This document shows positions 37,764 to 50,273 of a stretch of 64,000 nt of DNA, piece by piece. The DNA is taken from positions 294,757 to 358,756 of the forward strand of contig NW_001799629.1 of the NCBI RefSeq assembly GCF_000165425.1, given 5' to 3'. The position numbers and the translations under genes were made by a program. The notes under the pieces were generated by a model. That model did not search any database, was not told where the DNA came from, and saw only the letters and a list, made by a program, of their open reading frames with translations. Numbering within the stretch: position 1 is the stretch's first letter; each line of letters starts with the position of its first letter. Source of the DNA: Paramecium tetraurelia (lineage: Eukaryota > Ciliophora > Oligohymenophorea > Peniculida > Parameciidae).

Positions 37764-39690
37764 ATGTAGAAGTCACACTTTAAGAACCTCAAGGACTTAC
37801 TTCAAAATAAGTATTCCTACTAGGAAGCCAAACCTAATTCTCGTACTTCCTCCATTGCTGAAGTCTTGTAGAATCTTAAGAAAAATAAGGATTCGACTCC
37901 AGTCTCCAGCATGAAGGAGGAAATCATCAATTTTACTAAAGCTATAGGTTTTGGAATATAGGCTCCTCCCTCTAAATCAAAATCTAAGGAGAAATAAGCA
38001 TTACCAAAGAGCATAGAGAAGTAATCATATAATTTTTGATTTTAGAAAACCGATTTTAAACAATATAGCACCTTAATCAAAGGGTAATAGTCGAAACAAT
38101 AGTTCTTAGAGTAGAAATACTTCGGCACATTCAATTGTTGTTGAAAAGTAAGTGAAATTAATATGTTAGCACAAATCGATCAATTGCCAGAGATCCAAAA
38201 ATACCAAAAGGATTTTAAACTGGGAGATTAAGAGAAAGACAAGAAATGAATTCAATAGTGGAATAATAAAAAATAAAAATACTTAATTAATCACAGGATC
38301 AATAAAAATAATCTCTCAACAACAGCAATGTAAGTAAATAAGGAACCATAGATCTAGTTAACTTATTAAAGCAATAGTAAAATCAAAAATAATAATAAAC
38401 AAATGAGACAATAAACGAAAGTAAAACTTTCGGTGAAGAATTCTGTGGATTGAATAAAGGACATTTCATTTATAATTATGTGATAGGAAAAGGAGGATTT
38501 GGAAAAGTATGGAAGGTAGAATTGAAGAAAAATAGATAACTGTTTGCTATGAAAGAAATGATGAAATCTAAAATCATAGCCAAGAGGAGTATCAACTCTG
38601 TAATGAATGAAAAAGAATTATTATCATAATTGAGACATCCATTCTTAGTCAACATGTGTTATGCCTTCTAAGATAGAGACAACCTCTATTTGATTATGGA
38701 TTTGTTAACAGGAGGAGATCTAAGATTCCATATTGGTAAAATGAAGAGATTTAAGGAACATTAAACAAGTATTGATATAATTAATTTAGAATTTTTCATT
38801 GCCTGCATTGTAAGTGGATTAGAATATCTTCATAACAATAACATTATTCATAGAGATATTAAACCAGAAAATATAGTACTTGACAAACGAGTAATCATTA
38901 AATATTAATTAAGGGTTATGCTAGAATTACAGATCTAGGCATTGCAAGAAAGGTTAGACCAGATAATTCATAAGACACTAGTGGTACTCCTGGTTATATG
39001 GGTAAATACTAATTTACTAATTCTTTTAGCACCTGAAGTTATGTGTAGATAAAATCATGGAATTGCAGTTGATTATTTCGCTTTAGGAGTTATCGCCTAT
39101 GAATTTATGATAGGAAAAGTAATCTTTATTTTTAATTAATCAAAAGAGACCTTACAATGGAAAGTCAAGGAAAGAGATTAGAGATTAGATACTTGCTAAA
39201 TAAGCATCTATCAAAAAAGAAGATCTACCAAATGGATGGTCTATTGAAGCTATGGATTTTGTAAATAAAGTAACTCTTCTATTTAACTCTAGTTATTACA
39301 AAGAAAACCATAAAATAGATTAGGATTCAATGGTCCTTCCGAAGTCAAGAATCATCCATGGTTGAAAGGAGTACCTTGGGAAAAATTGTATCATAAAACA
39401 ATTGAAGCACCTTATGTTCCTATTGTATTTATTAGAATAATAATATTAGAATGTCGAGGATATGTATAGGTAACAAATATCTGATGATGGAGAGGAATCA
39501 TAAGATGAATTGATTAAGGAAAACTAATTATTATTAAGAAAAAATAGTGTTTAAAGTATATTTAATAGTAGATTTAGATTTATTTGCCGGTTATGGATAT
39601 GATTGCAATTAAGATCCTACTTATAAAGGAACTAGGAGTACCGCTTCAACGCATAATACAAGTCAACAGAATGAGACAATCAAATTTTGA
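37764..39690 (+). CDS. AGC-group serine/threonine kinase, STK32/YANK-like
   Basis: ATG 37764, TGA 39688-39690, with seven or more introns of 22-32 nt. A disordered N-terminal region of about 190 residues precedes a complete kinase domain: [24 protein letters not shown] (catalytic Lys), [83 protein letters not shown] and [19 protein letters not shown]. The DLLxGGDLRFH and HPFLVN motifs are those of the YANK branch. The DFG motif is changed to DLG, though the Asp is kept, so activity is still possible. Ser/Gln-rich tail after the C-lobe extension. Confidence 0.88.
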
Positions 39691-39724
39691 AACAATTAAT
39701 TCATAATATATAAGTTCTATACAT

Positions 39725-40460
39725 TCATAATAATAAAATTAATAACAGAGCTTAGAATGTAATAACAGCAAACATGCACCATAACTTCTTTTTTCCAGTT
39801 TTTTATTATTCTTCTGTTTTTGTGAAACTAATTTTAATCAAATCGAATTAGTAGTCTTAATTAACTATTTCCAAAGCTAAATCTTGAGTAAACCTTTTAT
39901 TTTTATGCTTAATATTAGATTTAAACTAATTCCTCCTAATTTTTTCTAATGATTTCATTTTGCCTCTAATGTGGTTGAATTACTCAAATTATTAGACATC
40001 CATCATTTATAATTATGTACTATTTAAATCATTTTATTAATTATTAGATGAATAACTCAATGTACCATTTTATATATCTAAATTGATATCATTTTCATCA
40101 TTCGTTCAATATCCTTTAACAATTCCTTTAATTATTCTTATCCATAATCATTAATCATAATTTTATATAATTATTGAAGTCTTTAAAGTTGACTATTGTA
40201 TAAATCTCTTATTTTCTTGGTTCTACTTCTTTGTTCAACACCATTAGATGACTTTGAGTTATTGAGTAAAGTACTTATTCAAATTTATTATTATTTCTTT
40301 TATACTCAAATTATCTATTTAAAGAGCTTTCAATTATAGAAACACTTGATTAACATTATGCTAATCATTTTCTAATTCCCTGATATTGTGATATGAAGAT
40401 TAGAATAGTTTATGCTTTATTCATCAAAATAATAAAAATAATAGAACGAAGAACATAGTT
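39725..40460 (-). CDS. Probable coiled-coil protein, exons unresolved
   Basis: Coding-like minus-strand frames run from about 40,420 to TGA 39727-39725. One segment contains RSRTKKIRDLYNSQLQRLQQ followed by helical sequence; another gives NHIRGKMKSLEKIRRNQFK and KRFTQDLALEIVNQDYQ. They lie in different frames with an in-frame TGA between (near 40,100) and I could not place the intron. A short hydrophobic stretch ends the protein. No family is recognised; the gene is real in part, but its model should not be trusted. Confidence 0.45.
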
Positions 40461-40649
40461 TATTAATTTTGAAAATTGAAAATAAAAGCAGTAGTACTTG
40501 CAGTCCATCAACACTTTACTAGTAAATCTTAGAAGTGAGCACTAACTTTCTATGATATAATTTGCATAGGTATCTCATACAATTAATCAAAAAATGTTTT
40601 ATTATTAAATAATGAAGTATGAAGATCATTCATTTAATTAAATATTAAA

Positions 40650-41765
40650 TCAATCACACCATTAGATTCTTTTACCATTAATCCATTAACCCTTTCTCTT
40701 GCCTTACTAACAATTAACGTACTCTCCGATTCCATGTTATTTACCCATTTCCCATTATCCTGAATATTATCGAGAATCAGCTAACTAAATTACTAATAGG
40801 ATTACGCCATGTTATAGTTCCAAACCCATGTTTCTTATCATTCTTGTATTCTCCTTCATAAACCGTACCATTGGACCATGTCATCTTGCCCTTTCCATCC
40901 ATTTAATCGTTTAACCATTCCCCCTCATATTTTCTGCCATCATGCCAATAATAAATACTAGAACATATGGAGTTGAAAAATACCCTTATCCATTAAATTA
41001 ATTATTCTTAAACCAACCTTCATAAAGAGAACCATCTGGAAATTTATAAACGCCTTAACCATCACGTTTACCTAATTTAAATTAACCTGTATAACTAGAT
41101 TTATCAGAGAACAACTCAAAACCATATCCATTTTATAAATTCTCAAACCAATTTCCTTTGTACATGGCACCATCACCATGATAATACTCACCATATCCAT
41201 GATGTTGATCATCTGCCCATTCTCCTATATAATAATCTCCATCAGCATAAATCATTCTACCCTTTCCATTGGCCAATCCTCTAGAGAACTATCCTTCATA
41301 AATTGATCCATTTTTCATGATTTAAACTCCTTTTTATTTAATAACTGAATTTTACCTTTACTCCATTTTTGACCTTCTAACCATCCTCCTTTGTATAAAC
41401 TTCCATTATTTAATTCATAAACTCCATAAAAATAAGCATCTGTCTCTTCTACTTCATATGGTCCCAATCTATCTAATAGTTCCTGCATTAAAATCATCTC
41501 GTACTTTGACTTTGAACGAGGATGTCTAGAACAATTAAGATGTCAAACTGGCCTCTTTAATGTCTGGTCGATGGATTTCTAACAGTAAGGAATCTTCCGT
41601 TTATCTGGTTTTCGTTTATGATGAATTCTTCTCCAAATCCCCTTGTATCATAGGTTCATCTGTGATTGCTGCTCCTTCTCTAATTGTCTCTATATTGCTA
41701 GTAAAATTGAGTGGAGGTGCCTCACTCAGCACTGTTATTTGTTCAGAACATACACATTGTCCCAT
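40650..41765 (-). CDS. MORN-repeat protein with N-terminal acylation motif
   Basis: ATG 41765-41763, TGA 40652-40650. Introns of 22-28 nt (near 41,480, 41,335, 40,960 and 40,790) restore a continuous series of MORN repeats such as [113 protein letters not shown] and [19 protein letters not shown]: at least eight. The start MGQCVC is a good N-myristoylation plus palmitoylation signal, so membrane attachment is likely. MORN proteins organise membranes and the cytoskeleton in ciliates and other alveolates. About 330 residues. Confidence 0.9.
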
Positions 41766-41802
41766 TATTTAATTTATTTATAAGTAGATAACTATTAATT
41801 TT

Positions 41803-43688
41803 TCATTATTTTCTTATCAAATTGCCGTTTGCCTTAACTTCTTGCTCCATAAAATATAAAATTCTCATTTCCAAGTTCTGGTTCTTTTTAACCTATTGCT
41901 CAAATGCTGATTTGGTATTCTGTAATTCATCTATTTTTATTTAGCATTCCTTGTCCTTTCTTTAAATAATTTAATCTGAAAATTTAAATATAAAAACTAC
42001 TTAGTTGATTCATTTTCCATTGCAACTCCTGTATCTCCAAAGAGTTATTATTATAATTATTCATCTGCTCTAATTGTCTCTTATAGTTGTCCATTTCCAA
42101 TTAATTTTAACACACCTATGACTCTAGTTATCTACATAAATGAATAGATTACCTTGATTTTTATTCATAATGCAATAACATTTATTCATAGTCTTTAATT
42201 TTGTCATTCAAATTCTAAATTTAAGTTTCAAACAACGCCTTTTCTGCATTAGATAACATATTGTGACTATCTTCTTACATTTGTCTTTATTCTAAACGAT
42301 CTCTCATTTCAAATATCTCCTACCTTAATAACTAATACCTTGAATTCGCCTATTATAATTCATTTTATTAGAATTGAACCTATTAAATATAAGAATTCTA
42401 ATTAATAAATAGATTCATACTTCTGATTAATCTTTTTGTATTGATAATATACTAATTTATTCCTTTAATTAAGATACCGTATTACTGAGAGAAGTAATGG
42501 TTTAATGATTATTGTTTTTATCCTATCTAGCTTATTTTAGATCATTTTCTAATTAGTTAATATAGATGATATATTCGGTCTTTTGAGATTAGTCTTTTAA
42601 TTATGTCTCAAGACTTTATATTTTTTGATTGAGAAGGTCATTCTCTTATTAAAGTGCATCCTTCTAATTCAAGAGGCTTTCTGATTTTATTTCTAAGGAG
42701 GAAATGGTCTCCTTCAATTATTGAAATGTTTAATGATCTAATTGAGTATGCTGTAACTATTATCTTAGATTGTCATTGCTTATTTATAGTGTCAATAATT
42801 TAATTTCTGCTTATTCTAATTTATAACTAAGTTCTCTTTAAGTATAATTGTTTTTTGTATTTGATGAATTCGGATGAGTATTAATGTGTTTATATTGGCT
42901 TATGTTTGGATTCATGTTCTCTTTACTCAACCTATTTTAAGAAGACAATAACAAATCTTAATATCTTCTATCTGATTCAGATATTTATTATACTAATTTG
43001 TTATTCTCTTCCTGTTATATATTAATTTAATGATTTAATTTGGAATTATCGTTAACTAATACAGTAATCTTTTGTTGTAATTATTCCATTATTAATTTCA
43101 ACTTATCATACTCTGAATTACTTTGTTATGAATGTTATTGTTGTCTAAGTTGATTGTTATCATCAACTAATGAATTAGACAATTAGACAGATGATTTAAT
43201 AACTTATATCACTTGATCAAATTGACTCTAAACAGCTTTATCAAATGATTTCTTAAGATCTTCTAACTAGCAAATTGCGAATCTTAGTTGATCCTTTAAA
43301 ATTTCATAATTATTGATTTTCATTCCTTTTGGTATTGTAGAACCTTTTTTATCAAAATTACTCTCTTAAGTATAATTCAAAGTTGTATTAAAGCTAGTAG
43401 AATCTAATAATCTATTAGGTTGTGTTTTATTTGGCATTAAGGTAGTGGTTGACCCAGATTTACCTCTAACTTAATAGAAGGAACTTCTCTAACTTTAATT
43501 AACTGGCAAATCTTTTATGGGTGATAATTGATCAATAATGCTCCTTTGATATGGATATTGTTAAATTACATTCTCATTTTCTAGCAACTCATGTAATTGG
43601 GGTTGTTATGATGTCTCTAAAGTGGTGTAGCACTTGATTGGCGTACTTGATATGATGTGGCTGGTTTTTAAGTGAGTTACATACTCAT
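41803..43688 (-). CDS. Long coiled-coil protein, about 590 residues
   Basis: ATG 43688-43686, TGA 41805-41803. A 20-nt intron follows the first three codons; others of 23, 21 and 25 nt lie near 42,440, 42,150 and 42,000. After about 120 disordered residues, nearly all the rest is heptad coiled coil rich in Gln, Asn, Leu and Lys with breaks (KINNYEILKDQLRFAICQLE near the start, VKKNQNLEMRILYFMEQEVK at the end). Such proteins in ciliates are often basal-body or cytoskeletal, which is inference. It lies between the MORN gene and the trichocyst gene on the same strand, with a 61-bp gap to the latter. Confidence 0.75.
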
Positions 43689-43749
43689 TTTGCTGTTATA
43701 AAATTTGAATTATTAAATTTATATTTGTTTTATGAAAATGAAAACAAGA

Positions 43750-44844
43750 TCAAGCTTGGTTGGCAAGTCTTTGGTTTCTTTCGTGGTTTTCATCTTCAAC
43801 TTAGTTGAATCTGGCTTCAACCATCTCTTCTAATTCGGCAACCAATTAGAGTTCGTTTCTTCTGGCTTAGGTGGCATAGTTGTATTCGTTGGCGAAGGTT
43901 GAGCATAAAGCTTAGGCTTAATCCCAAAGTTATTGGTTTCTTTAGAGTTTTCCTGAGGCGGTTTATGCAATAGCTGATTGAGTTCCGATTTATTGGTTCA
44001 ATGAATCAAGTTTATTTTAGAGTCTTTCGTTTTAGGCTTCAAGTCTAGCGATGGTTTATCCAATTCTATCCTTTTAGTCATTGAAGGCAGCAACTGAAAC
44101 AGCGTTTGATTCAGTGAAGTCGTTGTAAGCTTCTTGGATGTTTCCTCTCAAGGTTTCCAAAAGTTAAGCAACTCTTTCAAGAGCTGATTCATCGAGTTAA
44201 CCTTCTTGGGCAGCCAATTAAGAAAAGGCATAGAAGACTGGGGCAAACTTGGCGGTTTCCTTGATGTTGAAGGCAGTTTAGAGCATGCTCTTTGAAACTC
44301 TGCTGATTTCAGCGAATGATCCTGATCCACTGTAGATGGCGGCTAAGATGTCTGAGGCTTCATCAATAGCATGGAGAGCGTCTTCATAATCTCTTCCTCT
44401 TCTCTTGAAGTATCCGGCTTCTGTTTCTGCAGCACTCAAAACACTGTTCAAGTGTTCTTAAGCTGAGAAGTATTATTATTAATTGACTTCTTATTAGTTG
44501 GTGGCTCTGATCTTTGAGGTTTAAGCAACATTCAAGGCAGCAGTTGAATCTCTGAGGACATTGCTGGCATCAGTGACTTCAGCTCTTCTGAAAGCATTTT
44601 CAGAATCACATTCTGTGACTTAGACATTGTAAATTTCGTCGTGATTAACTTATTCTGTGTTAACAGCATCTCTGAAGTCTCTCAATACGTTCAAAATAGC
44701 ATCGAGTGGTGATTTGTTCTTTAATTTGGCTTCAACTTCAGCCATAACTGCTGTCATTGATCTCTTCTTGGAGTAATCCAAGTTGAATTTTGGTGTAGCA
44801 CTGGCAACGGCTAAAATAACCAATAAGCACAAGGCAAGTCTCAT
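43750..44844 (-). CDS. Trichocyst matrix protein (second copy)
   Basis: Intronless, 364 residues from ATG 44844-44842 to TGA 43752-43750. I chose this ATG because it opens a proper signal peptide (MRLALCLLVILAVASA); the frame stays open upstream, but that part is A/T-rich leader. Landmarks are shared with the copy at 8,558-9,649: RSMTAVMAEVEAKLK, SPLDAILNVLRDF, EQVNHDEIYNVQ, YEDALHAIDEAS, and the end EYNYATQARRNELQLVAELE. Codon use is more G/C-rich than the neighbours, as expected for a highly expressed secretory protein. Core protein of the trichocyst. Confidence 0.94.
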
Positions 44845-45396
44845 TTTAATAATAATATTTTTTTTTTTTTTCTCCAAAGCATAAAACGTGCACAACAAAA
44901 ACGGATTTTTTAATAAAAACAACTAAATATATACAATTATCATTTTTATTCTCCATTCAGACACTCGACCAACTCTCCTTAGTCCAAGCTCCAATCTCAA
45001 ATTGCTACTCAATTCGAGAAGGTTACACACTCTTATTTCTTGTTCTTTAATTCATATTAGGCAATTCACTGTTCCCACTTTATTTAAGCATTATAGAACA
45101 ATTTCTAATCTTCATAAATGTTATCTGATTTTTATTCGGTCTCAAATACTTAATCCCACATTTATTGCCACAATCAATTATCATTCTTTTCAATCTATAA
45201 TCATAGCTTTAGTCTGTTTTTTTTACTATATCTTACCTTTTCAATTTATTCAATTACCTATTTTGGCAGAAAAAGGAACTGATATCAAAATCATCAGAAA
45301 ATAGATTAAGAATTGGATTTTGTTTAAACATTTAAATATGGTAAAATATTTATTAATCATATTATTTAATAATATTATATAACACTAATAACAAAT
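44845..45396. other. Intergenic leader and spacer
   Basis: Contains the promoter and leader of the trichocyst gene. A plus-strand open frame (from about 45,002) has poor protein composition and I do not accept it. On the minus strand near 44,955-44,985 a piece resembles the 5' arm and A box of a tRNA-Ser/Leu, but no matching 3' half follows. Confidence 0.5.
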
Positions 45397-45978
45397 TCAT
45401 TTAATAAACATTAATCCAACAATTACAATTAAAATGCATATTATTACAATCCGATATCCTATTTTTGTTTTTAAAGACTATTATGCCTTAATTAATTCTT
45501 AAGAAGCCTTTTCAGTTTTATTTTCTGCATAAGTATAATTCTCTTCGATTGTAAACATTTAATCAACTTATTAAGTTGCAACCTCATGGATTTTCTCATA
45601 GATATTTTTGACTGTTTCCATACTCTTATGAACATTTTATAATCTCTGTTTTCTTTATGTTACATTATCTTAAAACAATTACACTTCCACTTAATGATCA
45701 TCATGCAATAAACTTGTGTCTTCATCTACATTATTATATTCCATCTCCTGTAACCTCTTATTTTGTTGCGAGTAATATTTCATTAATTTCATTATCTAAT
45801 TCTCATCACCCTTTTTTATGCGTTTTTATATTTCCTTTTTAATATTTTCAGACATCTATTAGCATTTACTCAAATATTCAGATTTATGATTTCCTTCTAC
45901 TTCTTCATCAAGGAGATTTCGAAATTTTTCAATATCATTTTTTAATTTATCATCTTCATCCTAATTATCTTAATACAT
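45397..45978 (-). CDS. Syntaxin-type SNARE (t-SNARE)
   Basis: Intronless, 193 residues from ATG 45978-45976 to TGA 45399-45397. The first half is helical and acidic. The second half is a SNARE motif: LQNVHKSMETVKNIYEKIHE, VATQQVDQMFTIEENYTYA with the central Gln expected for a Q-SNARE, then KASQELIKAQQSLKTK. It ends in a C-terminal membrane anchor (IVIICILIVIVGLMFIK). The Habc region is shorter than in typical Qa syntaxins. It would work in vesicle fusion at an endomembrane or the plasma membrane; which one is not visible. Confidence 0.85.
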
Positions 45979-46078
45979 TTAATATATAAATCATAACAAA
46001 TATTATTCTTTATCTTAAAAATATATATATACTACTAATACTTATGAGGATTAATATAAATATGAATATCATTATTTA

Positions 46079-46705
46079 TATTATTAATTTAGTGGTCCTG
46101 CTTCATCCGAGCCTTGGAATTGTTACTAATAAAGGCTAAAACTTTAGGATTTTAGTTGAACCTCAGTATCCAAACAATTTATTAAAATACTCATACTATA
46201 ATAAAAATTAATATTTGATGTTTCTTGAATGATAAATTCTTTCATTGTAATATATGATTAAGCTTAATCTTTTAATTCAGCTTTAATTGTAGCATTCTTT
46301 TATGATGTTAACAATATTTTCTTACAAAAACATTTTTTCTTCTTATAAAATTAGTAGTTGATAGTTAAAGGCAATTTTTTTAAAAACTATTCCATTTCCA
46401 AAGATAATTTCACTTTTAGTAATTAAAAATTTGAATTAAAAATATTTTTTGTTTCTTTTTCTTACCAATCTTAAAACATTCTATTTTGTCTTTTCATAGA
46501 CATTTGATACTTCTTGTGATTTTTTATCTTACAACATATTTAAATGCATCCCATCATCTTAAATTGCACCAAGACAGCTTAAATTCTAACTTATAATTTT
46601 ATTATTCTTCCTTTTTCTTCAGTTAAAATAACAAATTAGTTTACATAAATTCTTCATGTTATTATCTATCTTAGAATACTTGAACACTCTACTAATTGTT
46701 ATCAT
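46079..46705 (-). CDS. Unknown basic protein
   Basis: ATG 46705-46703, TGA 46081-46079 with one 28-nt intron (GTAAACTA...CTGAAG) after NMKNL. About 198 residues, Lys- and Gln-rich, with a Cys-containing segment (MMGCIQICCKIKN), a helical region around RQNRMFQDWQEKETKN and an acidic end (QFQGSDEAGPLNQ). No known motif. The intron removes an in-frame TGA, which favours a real gene. Confidence 0.5.
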
Positions 46706-47113
46706 CAATATTACATCTTTTAGAAGAAATATAATAAATAATAAATGAAATTAGAGATTTCGTTTTTAATATACAATAAAAAATAAAATATATATGAAAA
46801 TCCTAAATTTTATTCTTTAATTAGTTTTCTTTTTAATTTTACATTTAACTCCTAATAGAAATAGATGATAGTAAATGACAAATTGACTTGATACCTTCGT
46901 TAATAAATTTGATTAGTTTATGAAAAATTGTATAGAAATACAAAAAATTATTCTACCGTCTCAAATTTTTTTTTAATAGATAACCTGAATAGCAGTGAGC
47001 ATTAATAATATTAGACATATGCCAGTAATGGATTGATGTCTGACATGAAAATAATGAAAATAAGATAAATTATTCCATTTTAAGAAATAAAAAATAAAAT
47101 TATTATGATAGAA
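46706..47113. other. Intergenic, A/T-rich
   Basis: No gene or RNA is recognised. Confidence 0.5.
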
Positions 47114-48592
47114 TCAACAACAGCCTCTTTTTTTTGTAGTTGTTATAATTTACTTATTAAATTAATTTAAATTATTATGTTAATTACTGCTTATTGTTGA
47201 AAAATACTCTTTGTTAGACTATTTCACTTATGAATTCTCGATGATGTTGGCTATATATTTTTAGATTTGAGGTACGTTATTAAATTCATAATTGATCATA
47301 ACTAAAAATAAGATCTCATTGACAGCACTAAAATAATTAGATAAAGTGTACCTCAAATCTGCTATTGAGATGGTTTTGTGGTTATATATGTATTTATATT
47401 TTCCTTCGTTTAGAAAGATTTTAACAAAAAATTATAACAATTAATCTATATTTTTTTATTTATCTTTTAACTCTTGTTCATTCTGATTCTTTTATGAACT
47501 CATAACAAATTCTGTGATTTATCTCATTTCACTCAGATGAAAATCAAGATAACTATCAATCTAGGCCTTAAGTCTTAAATTTTCTTATGGGTAAAAGTCT
47601 AATAGCATATATTATTCGCAAATATATTTTAAAATTGCGTGACTCTCAAAAAGAGTAAAGGTGCCTTATTTAATACAGGGAACTGTTTGATTCGGATTTA
47701 TTTAAGTGTAATTATCAGATTTGTTTTCAGATTTCAGGATGTCTATGACTTTTTCATTATATTCAATCTTAGCCATTAAAAATAAGGATCTTACAGCCCT
47801 TGATGGCGATGAAAGTGGATAAAAATATAAAGTGATTTGTTCTTATTTTATTTATTTAGTCAAAATTGATTAAATGAACTAATTTTTATATTTTTGTTTC
47901 TAAATTAAATTAAAATACTCCTTATGAGATTAGTATAAATCTGTAATTTTAAACATTCTCCAAATGTATTGTTCTAATATTGGAAACTTTTCAAAATCAA
48001 AATTACAAATAAATAATGAAGTCAAATCACAGACTGCTCTTCAAAATTATAAAATTGATTACCTAATATCTGCGAGAGTAAAACTGGGTTAATCATATAT
48101 ATAATTATATTGCCCGTTGTTTAAGAAAGTCTTGGTAAAAAAAACCAAAACTTCTTCTACGTCTACTAATCTTGAAACTCTGTTTTCAGGAATTTTGTTT
48201 CCTATCAACAACGGTTACAAATAACATTCTTTAGAGTAATCTAAAAGCTTAGTAAATTCGTTTTGATGCCAATCTAAATATGAATCTACTAAAGCCTTTT
48301 GTTATAATGTCTTATATAAATATTATATTTTTACATTAGGATATAATTTGTAATCAGGTTTGTTAATACAAATGTATTTAATAATCGCATGACTTTCAAA
48401 TAAACTGAAAAACCCTTCAGTAATTGCAGGAACGGTTTGATTAGGATTGATATTAGTGAATGCCTGTTTGACATTTTCTCCCTTTAAAACATCTATAATT
48501 TTTTCATTGAAGTCTGATTTTGTTAACAATAAGACTGTCTTTACAGATAAACATCTATGGGAATATGGATTAAAATAAAGTGTTATAGACAT
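47114..48592 (-). CDS. Fused double glutathione S-transferase with C-terminal GCC
   Basis: ATG 48592-48590, TGA 47116-47114, about 476 residues after removal of two 24-nt introns (GTAAAAAT...TATAAG, GTAATCAA...TTGAAG), both in the first half. First GST: MSITLYFNPYSHRCLSVKTV, NPNQTVPAI, FESHAIIKYI. Second GST: ITLYFYPLSSPSRAVRSLFL, NPNQTVPCIKQG, FESHAILKYICE. Each has the thioredoxin-like cis-Pro and the acidic E-S glutathione-binding pair, plus a helical C-terminal half. The second copy has no ATG of its own at the matching place; the frame runs through from the first, so this is one polypeptide. It ends KKRGCC, a prenylation-like tail. Closest to the theta-like class. Confidence 0.85.
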
Positions 48593-48665
48593 TGATTATT
48601 AAATTAAATATTATATAGTTATTAGACAATGAACTTAAATAGTAAAAAATATATAATTATTAATA

Positions 48666-49640
48666 ATGAAATATTAATCATTGAGCAATGATATAAAGAG
48701 AGTAAAGCAAATTGAAAAGAATAAGGAAGATTAGTTGAATAAGCTAATAACCAATATTGGATAAGAAATCTAATAGAAGTAACCACTTTAATTATAAAAA
48801 TAGCATAGATGATCCTTATAAATATTTAATCAAAAGAAACTATTCAATTGAAGATAGAACTATTAAAAAAAGGGACAACATTCAATAACGCAGACCATAA
48901 GGAAGTATGTCCATAGCTGAAATTTGGACAAAGAAGATGAAAAAGCAATGTGATAAAATTTTGGAAGAGATGAAAAAAAAGTAAAACAAATAAATGTATA
49001 TATAATCAATAAAATAGACTGGATTTATCAAAATAATAATCGATAGATAATAGATAAATTGAGGAGTCCATGTAATGTAATCAATTATTCTAAATATATT
49101 AGCTCCATAAATTGCAAGTGTGATAATTGAATAATTGGGACTTAAAGCTTTAATGGGTAAATCCAAACATAAAAATAAAAATAAACAAATTGCCTAGTCG
49201 CCACATCAAAAATAATTGTCTTAATCCTAAATTGTGAATCAATCACCTGATCCTATCAGAAATAGATTTGCTTCTAATTTTAATTTTGAACCAATCCAAT
49301 ATTCTCCTATTAAACAGTATCATCATAACAGCCAAAGTACCAGTAGTAGTACAAAAAATTTGTATAACGTAATAATATAAGTAATAGAATCAATAGCAAC
49401 TTTAGAAAGTACAGTATTAATAATGAAATTAAAAGAGAAGTCAATAAATGCATAAATGAATGTGATTCATTAATTCAAAATTATAAGGATGTTGATAAGT
49501 ATATATGATTAATAAGGTCTTATAGAAAGTTGAAACAGCCATAGAAAAGCCGTTTAGATATTTTTGTTGAAAAACAGAGAAAAGAAACATTAGAAGAACT
49601 AATATTTATTGAAAGAAATAAACCCAAAAAGATATATTGA
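48666..49640 (+). CDS. Unknown Lys/Gln/Ser-rich protein
   Basis: ATG 48666, TGA 49638-49640 with introns of 25, 22, about 26, 20 and 27 nt. Spliced, it gives about 285 residues: a charged helical start (NDIKRVKQIEKNKEDQLNKL), a segment SIAEIWTKKMKKQCDKILEE, a Ser/Gln-rich disordered middle, and a helical end with KCINECDSLIQNYKDVDK and EKQRKETLEELIFIER. No family is recognised. Every intron removes a TGA or restores the frame, which supports expression. It diverges from the GST gene with 73 bp between start codons. Confidence 0.6.
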
Positions 49641-50273
49641 TCTATATTTTCATATTTAATTTTCCATTTATTTTATTAATCATTATTGAATAAAAAATTG
49701 ATAATCTCAATTATTGTTCAAACCATTTCTTATGTTATTTATAATGCTTTATTCATAAGCTAGAACGATTATATCTTTCAGCTTTCTTGTAATACAACTT
49801 AAACATTAAGGTTTGATAATTGTACTCAAAAGCTTTTTATGAACTGAATTAAAACAATTGGTATATTTTCAAATTTGATTGAAATCCTAAATACTTAAAA
49901 TTAACATATAATTTTGATGGTTATTATTTTCAAATTCAACATGAATAAGTCAGAATATTCAGGTAACTATACTATGTCCAATAAAGAAATGATTAGAAAA
50001 AAAGTAATATCCCAAAAGTAAACTGAAAGATAACATAAATTTAGTTTTCAATTTGCTTTTATTTAATATTTCTGTCTATAATTAATAGATTCACTATTGA
50101 TGTAGCATAAATAATATGGCAATAATTAAACTACACTTTGGTTATCATGGTATTTTCAAGAAAATTTCTCTTCTTAATAATAAAATATATTAATCAAAGC
50201 AAAGTATGAATATTTTTAATTAGATTCTTTTCTAAGTTTAATTACAATATATATTATGACATATTAAAAATAA
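49641..50273. other. Intergenic; possible long 5' extension of the next gene
   Basis: No separate gene is seen. From ATG 49941 a plus-strand frame stays open and in phase with the hydrolase at 50,274 for 111 codons, but its composition is poor and it would bury the signal peptide. Confidence 0.45.

Noticed and set aside
44955-44990. tRNA-Ser/Leu-like 5' arm with an A box (TTGGTCGAGTG) on the minus strand
   Set aside because: No anticodon arm or B box follows, so it cannot be a tRNA gene; at best a relic.
45002-45304. Plus-strand open frame of 100 codons beside the syntaxin gene
   Set aside because: Composition is hydrophobic and irregular with no motif; it sits in an intergenic region and looks like chance in A/T-rich DNA.
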